Shown here piece after piece: positions 45,338 to 55,610 of a DNA stretch of 64,000 nt (positions are counted from its first letter, which is position 1; each line of letters starts with the position of its first letter). The notes below the pieces were generated by a model. That model was given only the letters and a program-made list of their open reading frames with translations. It ran no database searches and had not been told where the DNA came from. Source of the DNA: Sacculina carcini (taxonomy: Eukaryota > Arthropoda > Thecostraca > Sacculinidae); NCBI GenBank assembly GCA_916048095.2, contig OU696597.1, forward strand, positions 5,306,627-5,370,626, written 5' to 3'. A program made the position numbers and the translations under genes.

Positions 45338-45632
45338 GTAGCCTCCACCTTTTTGCTCAGATGATTTCACCTGAGCTTGTATTATGTGATTATGTATAAT
45401 TAATACATTCAATATTTGGTGATATACTTATAATGGGGGCCACAAGTGTTGCCTTCGGGGGGGCCTTATAATTCCTCGCAACGGCTCTGAATACAACTGT
45501 GATATACGTGTACAATTATCTCTGTCTTGAGATGGGACACTGCAAAATTCAACGTGGTGGTATAATAGCACTGCACGGACACCAATTTTGTGTAATAAAC
45601 TGCCAGATAGTATGTCACTAATACATGTGTTG

Positions 45633-47007
45633 TCACTTGTTCAATGTGGTTTTCTTGAAACTGCCAAATTTGTTCCTGTGGTACTCCACAACTTGTAGTA
45701 GGTAGTTTCTCTGCTCTGCAACAGTTGTGATCTGAGTCGCGAAGTCGCTCATGAGTTTCACGCCTCTCTCAGCCACATCATTGGTCACTTTTACTGACCT
45801 CAAAAACTTATGTGCATTCCTGTAGCTGTCATTGTATTCCCAGGTGTCAGCAGGAGTAGTGAGCCAGTCACATTCCACCCCAAGAGCATCAAACAGAAAG
45901 TGAGACTCTGGCCCAACCAAGTCTGTGAGAACTGTGGCTCCGTTGATAACATGAAACACTGGCTTGCCTTTCCTGTAGCTATCAGGTTTCTCTGTTTCTG
46001 ACAGCTTGACTGCTAGCTTCTCCTTTGCAGACTTGGGCATGCTGTTGTGCGAGCTGAACAATGTGAATGGCACCACTTCCTGGGTCAGATACCAGCGGTG
46101 GTTGTTCATTTTGTTGAGAACAGAGGACGTCAGTTAATAGTCATGCTGCTTGTATTACAGCATGTCCTTCATAAGCTCGAGGTCATGGATAGGTGCGTCA
46201 GCAGCAGATGTCGTGGTCACCCAGTGGCTGGTTAAGAATATGTCCAGGAAATTGTTCATCCTCTCCAGCTAGAAGATAGTGGTATATGAGTTGCCTTTGT
46301 ATTGAGTTGTATTTGAGTTCCTTGGAAAAGATGAGCATCTTCATACAGTAAATGTTCCTGACCATCCAGCGGGCCTGGTGAATGGCACCTGGCTTGGCCC
46401 AGTGGATACCTCGAGGTGGTTTCTCACCCAGGAGGATCAGGCACATCTCTGCCACCTCTCTGTTCTCTGCCCTCGGACTTGCTTCCTCAAGGAAATTGCT
46501 TACGACCGCAATTGCGATCGTCTTCTTCTGTTTCAAGTCTTCTTCAACTAAGTCCAGAACTCTTTGGCAATCCTTATTCAACTTGTCCCACTTATCTTTC
46601 ACATTGAAGAACATTGGATTGTCAGTACTCTTGACCTTGCTGAACACAGCTTCCCATGCACCTCCAATTATTACCTCTGATATGTGATGGCGACAAGCGA
46701 AGTAGAATACCTTTTTGTCTAGTTTTTCTTCAATCAGTTTTGCTTCACCCTTGTTGATGCCACTGTTGCTTGCTGTAGTATCAAATACCAAGCATACAAT
46801 GTTGTCTGTGATACCCCATATTTCTATAAGCTTCAGTATAGCATTGCACTCCTGGATTCCTGTGGAACTTTCTATGAAGAGCACACCAAGCAGCTTCCCT
46901 TCTTCATACTGTGGAGCACCAGAGACCAGCACCAGAGACGATCGTCGTGGGTGTTGTGAACGTACAGTAACACTTCCGCCGGCTTGCGTGGGGAATGGGC
47001 GGCGCAT
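45633..47007 (-). pseudogene. Transposase-like protein of the long-TIR element
   Basis: Minus strand, two pieces in different frames (47007-46198 and 46109-45633) with stops between. Motifs: LLGVLFIESSTGIQECNAIL, CLVFDTTASNSGINKGEA, FYFACRHHISEVIIG, FLEEASPRAENREVAEMCLILLG, ARWMVRNIYCMKMLIF and DVAERGVKLMSDFA. D-T-T-A-S-N plus ACRHHI look like an RNase-H-fold transposase core. I recall similar uncharacterised proteins in arthropod genomes but cannot name the superfamily. Its position between ~400-bp TIRs makes it the likely mobilising enzyme, now dead. Confidence 0.65.
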
Positions 47008-47430
47008 ACAGGCGGCTCAGACGGACAGACGCAAACACACAGGCGGCGCGGATATGCGACACATACAGGTGTAGGCACACGGACATACAAAGGCAACTCA
47101 GACACAAAGGCGGAACAAACAGACGACATAGACAGACGGCGAAGACATGCGACATAAACACAGGGCGCAAATAGGCGACGACAAAAACACATCCGGTCGT
47201 GTGCATGGTGTGAACATACATAAAAAATAATTACAAAGTGAGTAAATTTATAAAATAATAACAACGCTCAATTCGTCGCACTAAAATTTTACAACGAAAA
47301 TCAATACAAAATCAAATCAATACGGAATTAATACAAAAAGAAACATGTGTGATTGAAAAATAAGTGTGTACGCCACAAACCTAATCATCAATGTAATGTG
47401 TGATGTATGTGCAGTAAGAGTAACATTTTT
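47008..47430. other. CA/GA-rich repeat-like spacer inside the long-TIR element
   Basis: Degenerate ACAGGCGG/ACAGACGG/GACAT repeats at 47008-47215, then AT-rich sequence up to the right TIR. No coding signal. Confidence 0.5.
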
Positions 47431-47815
47431 TAGATAGAGTTATGTATAATATCATGTCATCTTTTCCAAACATCAAAAATATGTATATTTGTGCAATAAA
47501 ACTAGTTAAAATATATACAGCTGTTCATGTGTTTGCACCATATACAAGAAAATTTTATTAGCTTTCATTTGTTATCACTTTCAGTGCTATATCATGAACC
47601 GCTGGGAAGCTACAATGAAAACAATGACATGATATCCCGAATTTTCCAGCGTTTTTGAAGAACGTCAACAATAATGCTACATGGCTCTTGAGGCAGGCAT
47701 AGCCAAGGTCCAAGATCAAAGTAACTGGCATATTTAGTTCATTTAGACCTTGGAGAATGGGAATAATATCAGTTTGCATAAGTTTGATGAAAAAAATCAA
47801 ATTTGAAGTGGTCTA
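47431..47815. repeat. Long terminal inverted repeat, right arm
   Basis: Reverse complement of 36853-37285 apart from small indels, ending GGTCTA at 47815. Followed by the duplicated GGGTCACAC. Confidence 0.9.
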
Positions 47816-48240
47816 GGGTCACACGTACGACACGCATCACCATCTTCTACTCGGAGAACCTGAATCCACGTGTATCGCATGTAATGCGCGTCTCTCCGTG
47901 CAAGAAATCCAGGTGGAATGCCCATCATTCTCAGAGGCGCGTCAACGTTGTCTTGGATCTGTTCGGTCTATTGACGAGGTTCTTGGAGAGGAGCAGTCGG
48001 TGGTCATGGATGACCGCCTTTTTGAGTTTGTACGGCATATGCCATATAAAATAATGTATTTATTTTTATTTTTCTGATGTTCATATTTATATCACTCACC
48101 CTCACGCCTATATATTTCATCGCTCCATTAAGTTCATATACATAGTTTTATTTTAGATTAGCTAATAACGGATTGGGGGTGGAGGCCATATGGTCCTAGA
48201 GGCTGGCGCACCCCAAAAATTCAATAAACAAACAAACTCT
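47816..48240 (+). pseudogene. Non-LTR element C-terminus and 3' UTR (right of insertion)
   Basis: Continues the element broken at 36852: HHHLLLGEPESTCIACNARL, VECPSFSEARQRC (the Cys/His-type end found after RNase H in R1/I-group elements), then FEFVRHMPYKI and an AT-rich 3' UTR. It ends ATTCAATAAACAAACAAAC at 48217-48237, a polyadenylation-like signal plus a simple tail. The frame is continuous across one copy of the 9-bp duplication, which independently supports the insertion boundaries. Confidence 0.8.
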
Positions 48241-48850
48241 CTGCTTGCCTTCTTGGCATAGGAGGTGGAGGAGTGTAGGAGGAGGTGGTGCCGTGCGCAC
48301 GGGACAACCGCACTCAGCTAGGGTATGAGACTGAGTCACGGGGAATTGATACGTCTCGTGTTCAGATGCCGCTCCGACATGAGGAAAGTCATTCCCAATC
48401 ACTCCTAATTGTGCCATCGCATCGTATTGCTGACTCTGGCCCATACGCTTAAGTATGTTGAGCCCATCAAACATATCTGAGCAACTGAGTCTGCGAATGT
48501 CATTATGTCGACGCGCTGCACAGACGGTACGTATGGGACCGCCCATTTCTTTCTTGCGTATGACTGCTTGTCGAGGGATATCAGCAAAGCAAGTGTAGGA
48601 TTAGGAAGCGGATCAATTCATTGAATGCTTGCCTCTGCCACAACATTCGATGTGTAAACATGACAGAATGTTGCCTCAACTGCGCTGTGTGTCTCCGGAG
48701 GCGGGAACCTGTGGGACTCTCGTCGGCTCTTCTTCCAGCACGCGAGACATATGGTGAACTACCGCAGTTTTCCTCTTACGATACCGTCTTTTGGTGTCAG
48801 ACCCCCGCTTTGACATCGTATTTTCTCGCTTTTCTGTTCGCCTTGTGACC
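48241..48850. other. Unassigned sequence
   Basis: About 600 bp between the non-LTR tail and a Gag fragment. Antisense frames here have no recognisable domain; part may be the decayed C-terminus of that Gag. Confidence 0.4.
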
Positions 48851-49250
48851 CCGACGTAACTCTTATTTTTGCCGGCCCGAGTTGCTGTTTCACGAACGTT
48901 ATATTTTGACTCACCGCAGTGTTGGGATTGAAAGTGGTCAGGGCGCGACACGCTGTCTCTTTACTGTCGATCAAGGCAACCGTCTCCCTCAATGTTTTTT
49001 CGGTCGACGTCTGCTGTGCCGAGTACTTTTCGCCTGATCTCTTCGTCTAGCAATCCATTGAGAAGCACAAGTTTTACGATATCCTCAGTGTAGTCAAACA
49101 TAACGGTACCATGACATGACTGAACACTACACCTACACAACTTGGACCACTGACTTACATTGGCCTACCCTCGCAGCTTGGCCACATACTGTCTCACCTG
49201 TTCTCCCGCATCTAGCTTCGTTTGAAAGAGTGCCGTACGTCTGACGCTAA
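48851..49250 (-). pseudogene. Retrotransposon Gag fragment (Mag-like)
   Basis: The minus strand reads FQTKLDAGEQVRQYVAKLRG (with a stop just after), VMFDYTEDIVKLVLLNGLLD, EEIRRKVLG and, after a frameshift, LRETVALIDSKETACRAL. The order (multimerisation core, then an E-x-K-E-type helix) is typical of Mag-type Gypsy Gags. No LTR or Pol was found alongside. Confidence 0.6.
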
Positions 49251-49459
49251 GTGTCACACCGACCACCGACAGGCATTTTATGGCGTACATTACTCCCTGT
49301 TCATCACCATTGGCTATGCCCGGATCAGTGCAATGCATGTAGCCATATCATCGGCCACTTTCACCTCGGTGCACCCGTGTGCCTCACAAGCCAACGCCAC
49401 TATCTTGATTCACAAGTGCACTACAGCCAAGTCCAAAATTCAGTTTCTTTTATACTTCT

Positions 49460-49725
49460 TGTAACATAAATTCAAAACTCTAAATTATATTACAGACAGG
49501 CGCGCGTGGGCATCGCCGCCCCATGCGCGCCTACAAGACGTCACATTCCAACAACACCTCGAACACGACTCCTGGCTCACACCGTGACACACGGGAGCAC
49601 ACATATACACACACACACGCACAGGCCCAACGCTCACCAACACAACCAATCAGCGGCGAGCCGGTCACTCGCTCGCCGCCGCGGGCATCCACACTTGACA
49701 AACTCACACACACATACATATATTT
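49460..49725 (-). repeat. Solo LTR-like copy of the hairpin LTR family
   Basis: Starts TGTAACATAAATTC (compare TGTAACATGAAAAA at 53812) and has the hairpin at 49499-49531 (arms GGCGCGCGTGGGC and GCCCCATGCGCGCC), then CA-rich sequence as in the other copies. No internal region or second LTR is present. The right end is approximate. Confidence 0.55.
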
Positions 49726-50251
49726 TTGGAGGTTTTTTGCACCACTTTGGTGGTGGTGTAGTGGTGCGTGGGAGTCCAGTGGATGTTGTGTGATGTGACC
49801 TCGCCGGTGTGCCGGGGCGACGGTTGCATTGAGATTCCATAGAGGCTGCCAAACTTCGATGGTTTTTGAATGGGTTTCCGTTGTATTTGTTGGATTGGTC
49901 AGATTTCCTGCTTCATTAGCTGACATAAATCTGATAGCAGAAACTCGTGCTGTGAATCCTGACGGTGCCTCAATTTTCTGCATGAAATGCAGAAATTTAG
50001 AATAGTTAATATAAACTAAGTGCTTAGTGTTAATATTACCGCATCAGGGTACAGGATCGTAAGTGATTGTAAGTGGTTAGTCTCTGAAGTGTGAGGCCGT
50101 GTTTCTCCTATGCTCCTCCTAGTCTTGTCAGGTACGACAGCCCGCCTCCTGTTGCGTTAGTGTGCTTGTGTCGACTTTGCGTCAGTGTGTCTGCTGTCTG
50201 CCACCCCACCGGTCGCCGTGGACACTCCATATATAATAAACCAGGATCGAC
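49726..50251. other. Unassigned; probable 5' UTR of the next element
   Basis: The last ~250 bp before 50252 may be the 5' UTR of the nuclear-receptor-finger retrotransposon. No promoter motif is convincing. The antisense open frame at 49780-49983 has no recognisable domain. Confidence 0.35.
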
Positions 50252-51574
50252 ATGCCGGATCACAAGCGGCACCCAACCGAGCTTGAATGTGCCGTGTGCA
50301 CAGCCACCGTACAGAGAGCGCAGCAAACCGGCCCTGTGGTCTGCCCGGCCTGCCGCCAATTTTTCCGCCGACAGCAGCACGACATACGACTAAACAGACG
50401 TTGCGCCCGCAATGGTAATTGCCCGACAACGCGGTCGTCCCGCTCATGCGTCCCTTGTCGACTAACCAAATGCCTCGCCGCCGGCCTGCAACCCGCACAA
50501 CCTACAGGTGACGTAACATCCGACACCGGGGAACCACACGAACAGCCTAGTTCCCCGGCCTGCTCTGTCTGCCTGTCCTGCAACAGCAGAAAGAGGACGA
50601 TTATTTGCGCAACTTGCACAAGTCATTTCCACCACTCCTGCGTGGGCGTCACCCGGGCTCAGGCAGAGGCACTACCTGTGTGGAGCTGTAATGATTGTCT
50701 GCGTTATCGCGGCGAGAACTATAACATAGATGCGCCCGACGAGATTGACAGCAATACACCAGCCGACCTCACCGCCGCACTTTCCGAGTTGCGTCTGCGA
50801 TCCAGTGTGCGCCAGCACGTGCCACGCGCTCTGCAACATCGAGTTGCAGCCAAACTCGCGCAGAGAATCACGGCCGCAATGGAGGAGCGCTCTTACAGTG
50901 CTTGGTGGCGTTTGCTGTCATACACAGCTACTGGCCCGTTCAGTAGAACCAACCCAGCCACTGCCGACATACAGCGGCGAACCGCGCTTAGGGCGGAAAG
51001 CAAGGACGAAGCCAGATCGCGCTGCGTTCGAAACAAGTGCGCCGACGGCGACATTGCTGGTGCACTCCGATTGCTCACTTCATGTGACAGTGTGGTTGGA
51101 TGCAGCGAAGAAGTGACCAGGGAGCTGGAGGAAAATCATCCAGCAGCGCTCGATGACGAACAGCCCCCGCCACGTCGCGACTGCCCCGAGCTCCGCGTAG
51201 AGAAGCAGGAGGTCCAGAAAGCCATCAACAGCCTGCCTAAAGGCTCCTCTGGTGGACTCGACGGCCTAAGGCCCCTTCACTTTCGCCAACTTATCTCGCA
51301 ACAAACGGCAGAGGCTGGTCAACAGCTGTTAGCTGCACTCACAGCGCTATCCAATTGCGCCATCGCCGGCCGGATTCCAGACTGCGTCAGACCCGCTTTC
51401 TACAGCGCGCGTCTCATTGCCTTGCGCAAGAACTCGGGGGGATTACGTCCCATTGCCGTTGGCAGTGTTCTCAGACGCCTCGCCAGCAAGATTCTGGCCG
51501 GTAAGATGGCAGCAGCTGTGGCACACGCGCTGCAGCCTATCCAACTGGGCGTGGCCAACCCGCTCGGATGCTAG
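50252..51574 (+). pseudogene. Non-LTR retrotransposon ORF: nuclear-receptor-type zinc fingers, PHD finger, RT N-terminus
   Basis: 440 codons from ATG to a TAG. Residues 13-79 fit a nuclear-receptor DNA-binding domain: C13-x2-C16-x14-C31-x2-C34, then RQFFRR; second module C51-x5-C57-x8-C66-x2-C69, then RLTKC and LAAGL. The FFRR and CRLxKC signatures are hallmarks of that family. Residues 104-149 fit a PHD finger (C104, C107, C119, C122, H127, C130, C146, C149). After a linker, the RT begins (KEVQKAINSLPKGSSGGLDGL, LIALRKNSGGLRPIAVGSVL, QLGVANPLGC). The fingers probably guide target binding, by analogy with zinc fingers in other endonuclease-bearing non-LTR elements. The TAG sits in the RT and the frame stays open beyond it. 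Confidence 0.85.
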
Positions 51575-53361
51575 GCAGCCGTGCACGCCACCCGCGCCTT
51601 CATTGCGAACCACGAGGATTGCAGCGGACACATCTTACTAAAACTCGATATGTCCAACGCATTCAACTGCATAAGTCGCACCCACATACTGGCTGAAATC
51701 TATCGTCGTTTCCCCGCCGCTCTGCCTTTGACCCTGCAGGCTTACGGTGAGCCGACTCCCCTCTACCACGGACCTAACTGCGTCTGGTCGTGCAGTGGCG
51801 TTCAGCAGGGGATCCTCTCGGACCACTGTTATTCGCCCTGGCCGTAGACTCTATCGCACAGTCAAGGGAATCACCTTTAAGCGTGCGGTACCTTGACGAT
51901 GCGACTCTTGCCGGACCAAGACAAATGGTCCTGGTAGATGTTGGCCGCCTTCTGCCAGCTCTCCACAACATTGGCCTAGACATAAACGCCAACAAATGCG
52001 AGGTAACTCTCCTGGGCCCACCTGACGACAAGAACGACGGACAGAACAACGCAGCAGCATTGTTAAATGAGGCGGCGAAGACTCATCTGGAAGTGCTGCA
52101 GCTCCTCGGCGCCCCGGTCAGAAGCGGCGGCATAGGCAGGGCGCAGGACATCATCAGCGACGCCACAGACTTGCTGATTGAGAGAGCAGGCTACATCGGC
52201 TCGCACCCGGTGCTGTTCTTCCTCGGCAAGTACGCGTCGGTGCCGTGAGCCGTGTACTTGATGCGGGCGGCTCCGTGCTACAGAGCAAGGGACCAGCTGA
52301 GGATTATAGACGAACGCCTCCGATCGGCCATCAGCGCGTGCTGCAACGTCCAGCTGAACGATGATCGGTGGATACAAGCGTCGCTCCCAGTTCGAATGGG
52401 AGGCATAGGTGCTAGGCGTCTGGAGGACGTGGCCCTGCCGGCTCACATCGCCTCTCTGGTGTCCGCTGGAGACCTGGTCTGTCAGATTAACCGTCGCAGC
52501 AGCGACGATAGACCCGGTCCTCCGTTGGCTGTCATCGAGGAGTACGTCGGCCGTCAGTGCCCGGACTTCGGTGCGGATGAGCCCCACAATCAACGCCATT
52601 TGGACGAAAGAGCGTCCCGCGCTCGCCTAAACAGCCTGCTGGATCGCGCCGACCAAGTGGACCGTGCACGGCTGAAGGCCGCTGCAGCGCCCCACAGCGG
52701 ATCCTGGCTAGGGGCCGTACCGGTCGCCAACCTCGGTCTGCTCCTGCCGAACGAAGCCGTGCGAATCGGTGTGGCGCTACGCCTAGGAGCGGCTGTACAG
52801 CAGCCACACAGATGCCGCTGCGGCAAGACCTCAGACGGATGGGGGCATCACAGCCTCTCCTGCGACGGCTGCGCCGGTAGGCTGCCACGGCGCAAGGCGC
52901 TAAATGATGTCATCTATCGTAGCCTGGCGTCAGCCGGCGTAGGAGCGGTCCTGGAGCCACGAGGCCTCGACCGAGGAGATGGCTGACGTCCAGATGGCGT
53001 AACAATCTTCCCCTTCCGTATCGACAAGTGGCTGCTTTGGGACGCAACATGTGTCAACACATTCGGCGCCACACACCTTGTGGAATGCGCGGTCGTCCCA
53101 GGAGCAGCAGCAAAGAGCGCAGAGGAGAGGAAGCGGCGGCGCTACGCTGAACTCAGCCAGCGGTACGATTTCGTGCCTCTGGCCGTGGAGACCACCGGCG
53201 TACTAGGCGAGGCTTTCGAAGAGCTGATAAAGTGCCTCGGTCATCGCATGAGTGCAAGGAGTGGAGAGCCCCGCGAAACTGCCTGGTTGAGACAGCGGAT
53301 CGGTCTGGCTGTCGTCCGCGGTAGCACCGCAGACATCTGCCAACTGGGCAACCTTACATAA
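51575..53361 (+). pseudogene. Same element: RT palm and C-terminal restriction-like endonuclease
   Basis: After the TAG the frame continues (AAVHATRAF, LLKLDMSNAFNCI = motif A) to a one-base loss in a G run at 51808-51811. The next frame carries GDPLGPLLFALAVDS, RYLDDATLAG (x-D-D) and LGLDxNxNKC-like sequence, a TGA at 52246, thumb and linker, then a zinc knuckle (CRCGKTSDGWGHHSLSC). The endonuclease core follows, with a TGA at 52984 just before RPDG and with LLWDATC, matching the RPD...D pattern. It ends at TAA 53361. C-terminal restriction-like endonuclease and single-ORF layout place it with the R2/NeSL/CRE-type early-branching elements; exact clade not assigned. Three stops and one frameshift make it inactive. 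Confidence 0.85.
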
Positions 53362-53364
53362 TTA

Positions 53365-53640
53365 TGTGTATGTGTGCGTTTTTAAAGTTGTTGTGTATCA
53401 CACACACACACACACCGACACAGCTATACATACTCGCTCACACGCTCTCGCTCACACACTCGCGCATGCAATACGCAATTGAACTGCACACGATCACACA
53501 TAGAAACACTAACAGGTTCACGCACACACAATCTCAGTCAACGTAGACACAATCTCTCACACACACTCTCTCTCACTGCACACGATCACACCACAATTCT
53601 ACACATCAATTGTTACAAAATTATAAACAGACGTTCGTGT
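53365..53640. repeat. CA-rich low-complexity sequence
   Basis: CACACACA and CTCACACAC stretches directly after the retrotransposon stop codon; possibly its 3' UTR. No gene seen. Confidence 0.5.
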
Positions 53641-53811
53641 CTTTATACCTATGTGTATTTCTGACAACGAATGTTGTAATTTGTAAATAAGAACACATTA
53701 ACACATCAGTTTGACAACACGGCTAAACAGAACAACAACAAAGTCATATCAAAACATATTCCAAATTCATATAACCTGCAAGCAAACTCACAGATGTTTG
53801 ATTTAGCACGG
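53641..53811. other. Spacer ending in target duplication
   Basis: AT-rich spacer. Its last five bases CACGG (53807-53811) are the left target duplication of the element that follows. Confidence 0.6.
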
Positions 53812-54033
53812 TGTAACATGAAAAACACAACTTTAAGTGAATGAAACTATGTATAAAAAGACAGGCGCGTATGGGACAGCGATGTCCCACACGCGCCTAT
53901 AAGAGCACACGACTCAACGACCACGTCCGAACACCCCTTATCGTCTCTCACATACCAACAGGACACCCGATCATCGCCGCGTGATGCCCAGAACGCATCG
54001 TGCAAACGCAGCACTTTGCGACCGCTGCACTTT

Positions 54034-54106
<73 letters not shown>

Positions 54107-54221
54107 TACATACACAATGTGCACAGCACCAAGCCAACAATACAAGAAGCATATGCCCACACACACACCCATACGCACATAACGAAAACCTTTACTGCAC
54201 CTTTACTACACGACAACTACA
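53812..54221 (-). repeat. LTR-hairpin element B, 3' LTR
   Basis: 410 bp, TGTAACATG...GACAACTACA on the plus strand. The hairpin is at 53864-53897 (arms GGCGCGTATGGGACA and TGTCCCACACGCGCC around GCGA), with a long CA run at 54039-54092. The adjacent CCTCCCCCTG (54222-54231) is the complement of a polypurine tract. Confidence 0.85.
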
Positions 54222-54976
54222 CCTCCCCCTGTTTCTTAAGAAACAAAGGAAGGAAAGAAAATAACAAAAGCAATCACGCACTCTATCAACTAGCACTGGC
54301 ACCAAAGTTCACACATGCATCCATGTACAAATTACCGCGCATCTAACTAACAAACTAACCAAGCAATTAAACAGGCAAAAACAGCGCCAACAGCAGCGTC
54401 ACTCGACGGCCTCCACCATGCGCACACAGTGGCTGCGGCGAAGCACAACACGTCCCCCGCGCTCCCGCCTCGCCCGTGCTCTTCAGTGCTCCGCCGCAGC
54501 CTGCCATCTTCATCACCGGCCACCGCGACAAGGTACAACACTCCTCGGCCCCAGCAACCTCCGTGCTCCCGCCGCCACCCGTGCTTTTCAGCACCCTGTC
54601 GCAGCCGGCCGTGATCCACCGTCTACACAGGCCGCGCGGTCCCGTCCTCCGCTCAGATCCTCCCGGCTTCGGCAGCCTTCACTTCACATCAGCGCTCCAG
54701 CACCAGCAGCTTCCTCCGACAGGTCAGCGACGTGTCCAGAGCAAGCGGGCCGACAAGCACCCTCGGACACAGCTTCCCCGCTGTCTTCAGCCGGCACCAC
54801 GCTTCACAGTCGCCCCCTGCAACACTCTCCTGTCACGTCGCTGAACACCGTTCCATGCCTGTCCGCCGCTGATGCTGAAGGCATCGTCACCACTGCTGCC
54901 GAATCCGAGTCAAAACTCCCACCACTCTAAAATTATCCAACAAAAGTTATCCATAATCCAAAAAGACGAAATAGCT
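54222..54976 (-). mobile_element. LTR-hairpin element B, noncoding interior
   Basis: 755 bp, homologous to 24717-25416 in opposite orientation. It is GC-rich in the middle (54400-54900), and open frames there do not resemble Gag or Pol. Bounded by LTRs at 53812-54221 and 54977-55357 with an exact 5-bp duplication CACGG at 53807-53811 and 55358-55362, it is a complete nonautonomous LTR element of 1546 bp. An autonomous partner is not in the window. Confidence 0.8.
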
Positions 54977-55357
54977 TGTAACATGAAAAACACAATTTTA
55001 AGTGAATGAAACTATGTATAAAAAGACAGGCGCGTATGGGACAGCGATGTCCCATAAGCGCCTATAAGAGCACATGACTCAACGACCACGTCCGAACACG
55101 ACTGCCCACATCGTCTCTCACATACCAACAGGACACCCGATCATCGCCGCGTGATGCCCAGAACGCATCGTGCAAACGCAGCACTTTGCAACCGCTGCAC
55201 TTTGCAAACACACACACACACACACACTCGCACACAAACATACATACACGATGTGCAAAGCACCAATCCAGCAATACAATAAGCATAAGCCCACACACAC
55301 ACACCCATACACACATAACGAAAACCTTTACTACACCTCTACTACACGACAACTACA
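54977..55357 (-). repeat. LTR-hairpin element B, 5' LTR
   Basis: 381 bp, about 95 percent identical to 53812-54221 apart from a shorter CA run. Hairpin at 55029-55062. Confidence 0.85.
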
Positions 55358-55362
55358 CACGG

Positions 55363-55477
55363 TTAAACGCATATGTATACTCACAATAAACGAAGCTCAC
55401 ACAACACACGCAGCTACTCATCACATACTGACCACTACGCACTGTGTGACCTTCCTTGACCTCGCGTGCATTTGCAC

Positions 55478-55515
<38 letters not shown>

Positions 55516-55610
55516 ACACACACTGACGTCCCGGTTATTGACCGCTATTGTACACTCTTATAAGATAGGGTAACCTAATCCATGTTGAATCCGCTGTTGA
55601 ACAATTGACC
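55363..55610. repeat. CA-rich spacer
   Basis: A (CA)n run at 55476-55524 within unassigned sequence between element B and the Gypsy-4 leader. No gene seen. Confidence 0.6.

Larger units (their letters stand above)
37549..45489. mobile_element. hAT-like MITE split by a Copia element
   Basis: Ends CAGAGCCGTAGCAACC (37549) and, reversed, CAGAGCCGTTGCGAGG (45489), with an exact 8-bp duplication AATACAAC at 37541-37548 and 45490-45497. Without the Copia insertion it is only ~256 bp, with C/G-rich subterminal tracts and no coding capacity. TIR sequence and duplication length fit a hAT MITE. Confidence 0.85.
36853..47815. mobile_element. Long-TIR DNA transposon with 9-bp duplication (host of nested elements)
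   Basis: Inverted repeats of ~380-430 bp with TAGACC ends, an exact 9-bp target duplication GGGTCACAC on both sides, and an internal minus-strand transposase-like relic (45633-47007). Long TIRs with a 9-bp duplication resemble Mutator-like elements; Merlin-type is an alternative. I cannot assign the superfamily from the protein. The native element is ~3 kb; the rest is the nested MITE, Copia and Gypsy. It disrupts the C-terminal coding region of a non-LTR element. Confidence 0.85.

Noticed and set aside
49531..49983. Antisense 150-codon frame over the solo LTR
   Set aside because: Half of it reads CA-repeat and hairpin sequence; the rest has no domain.
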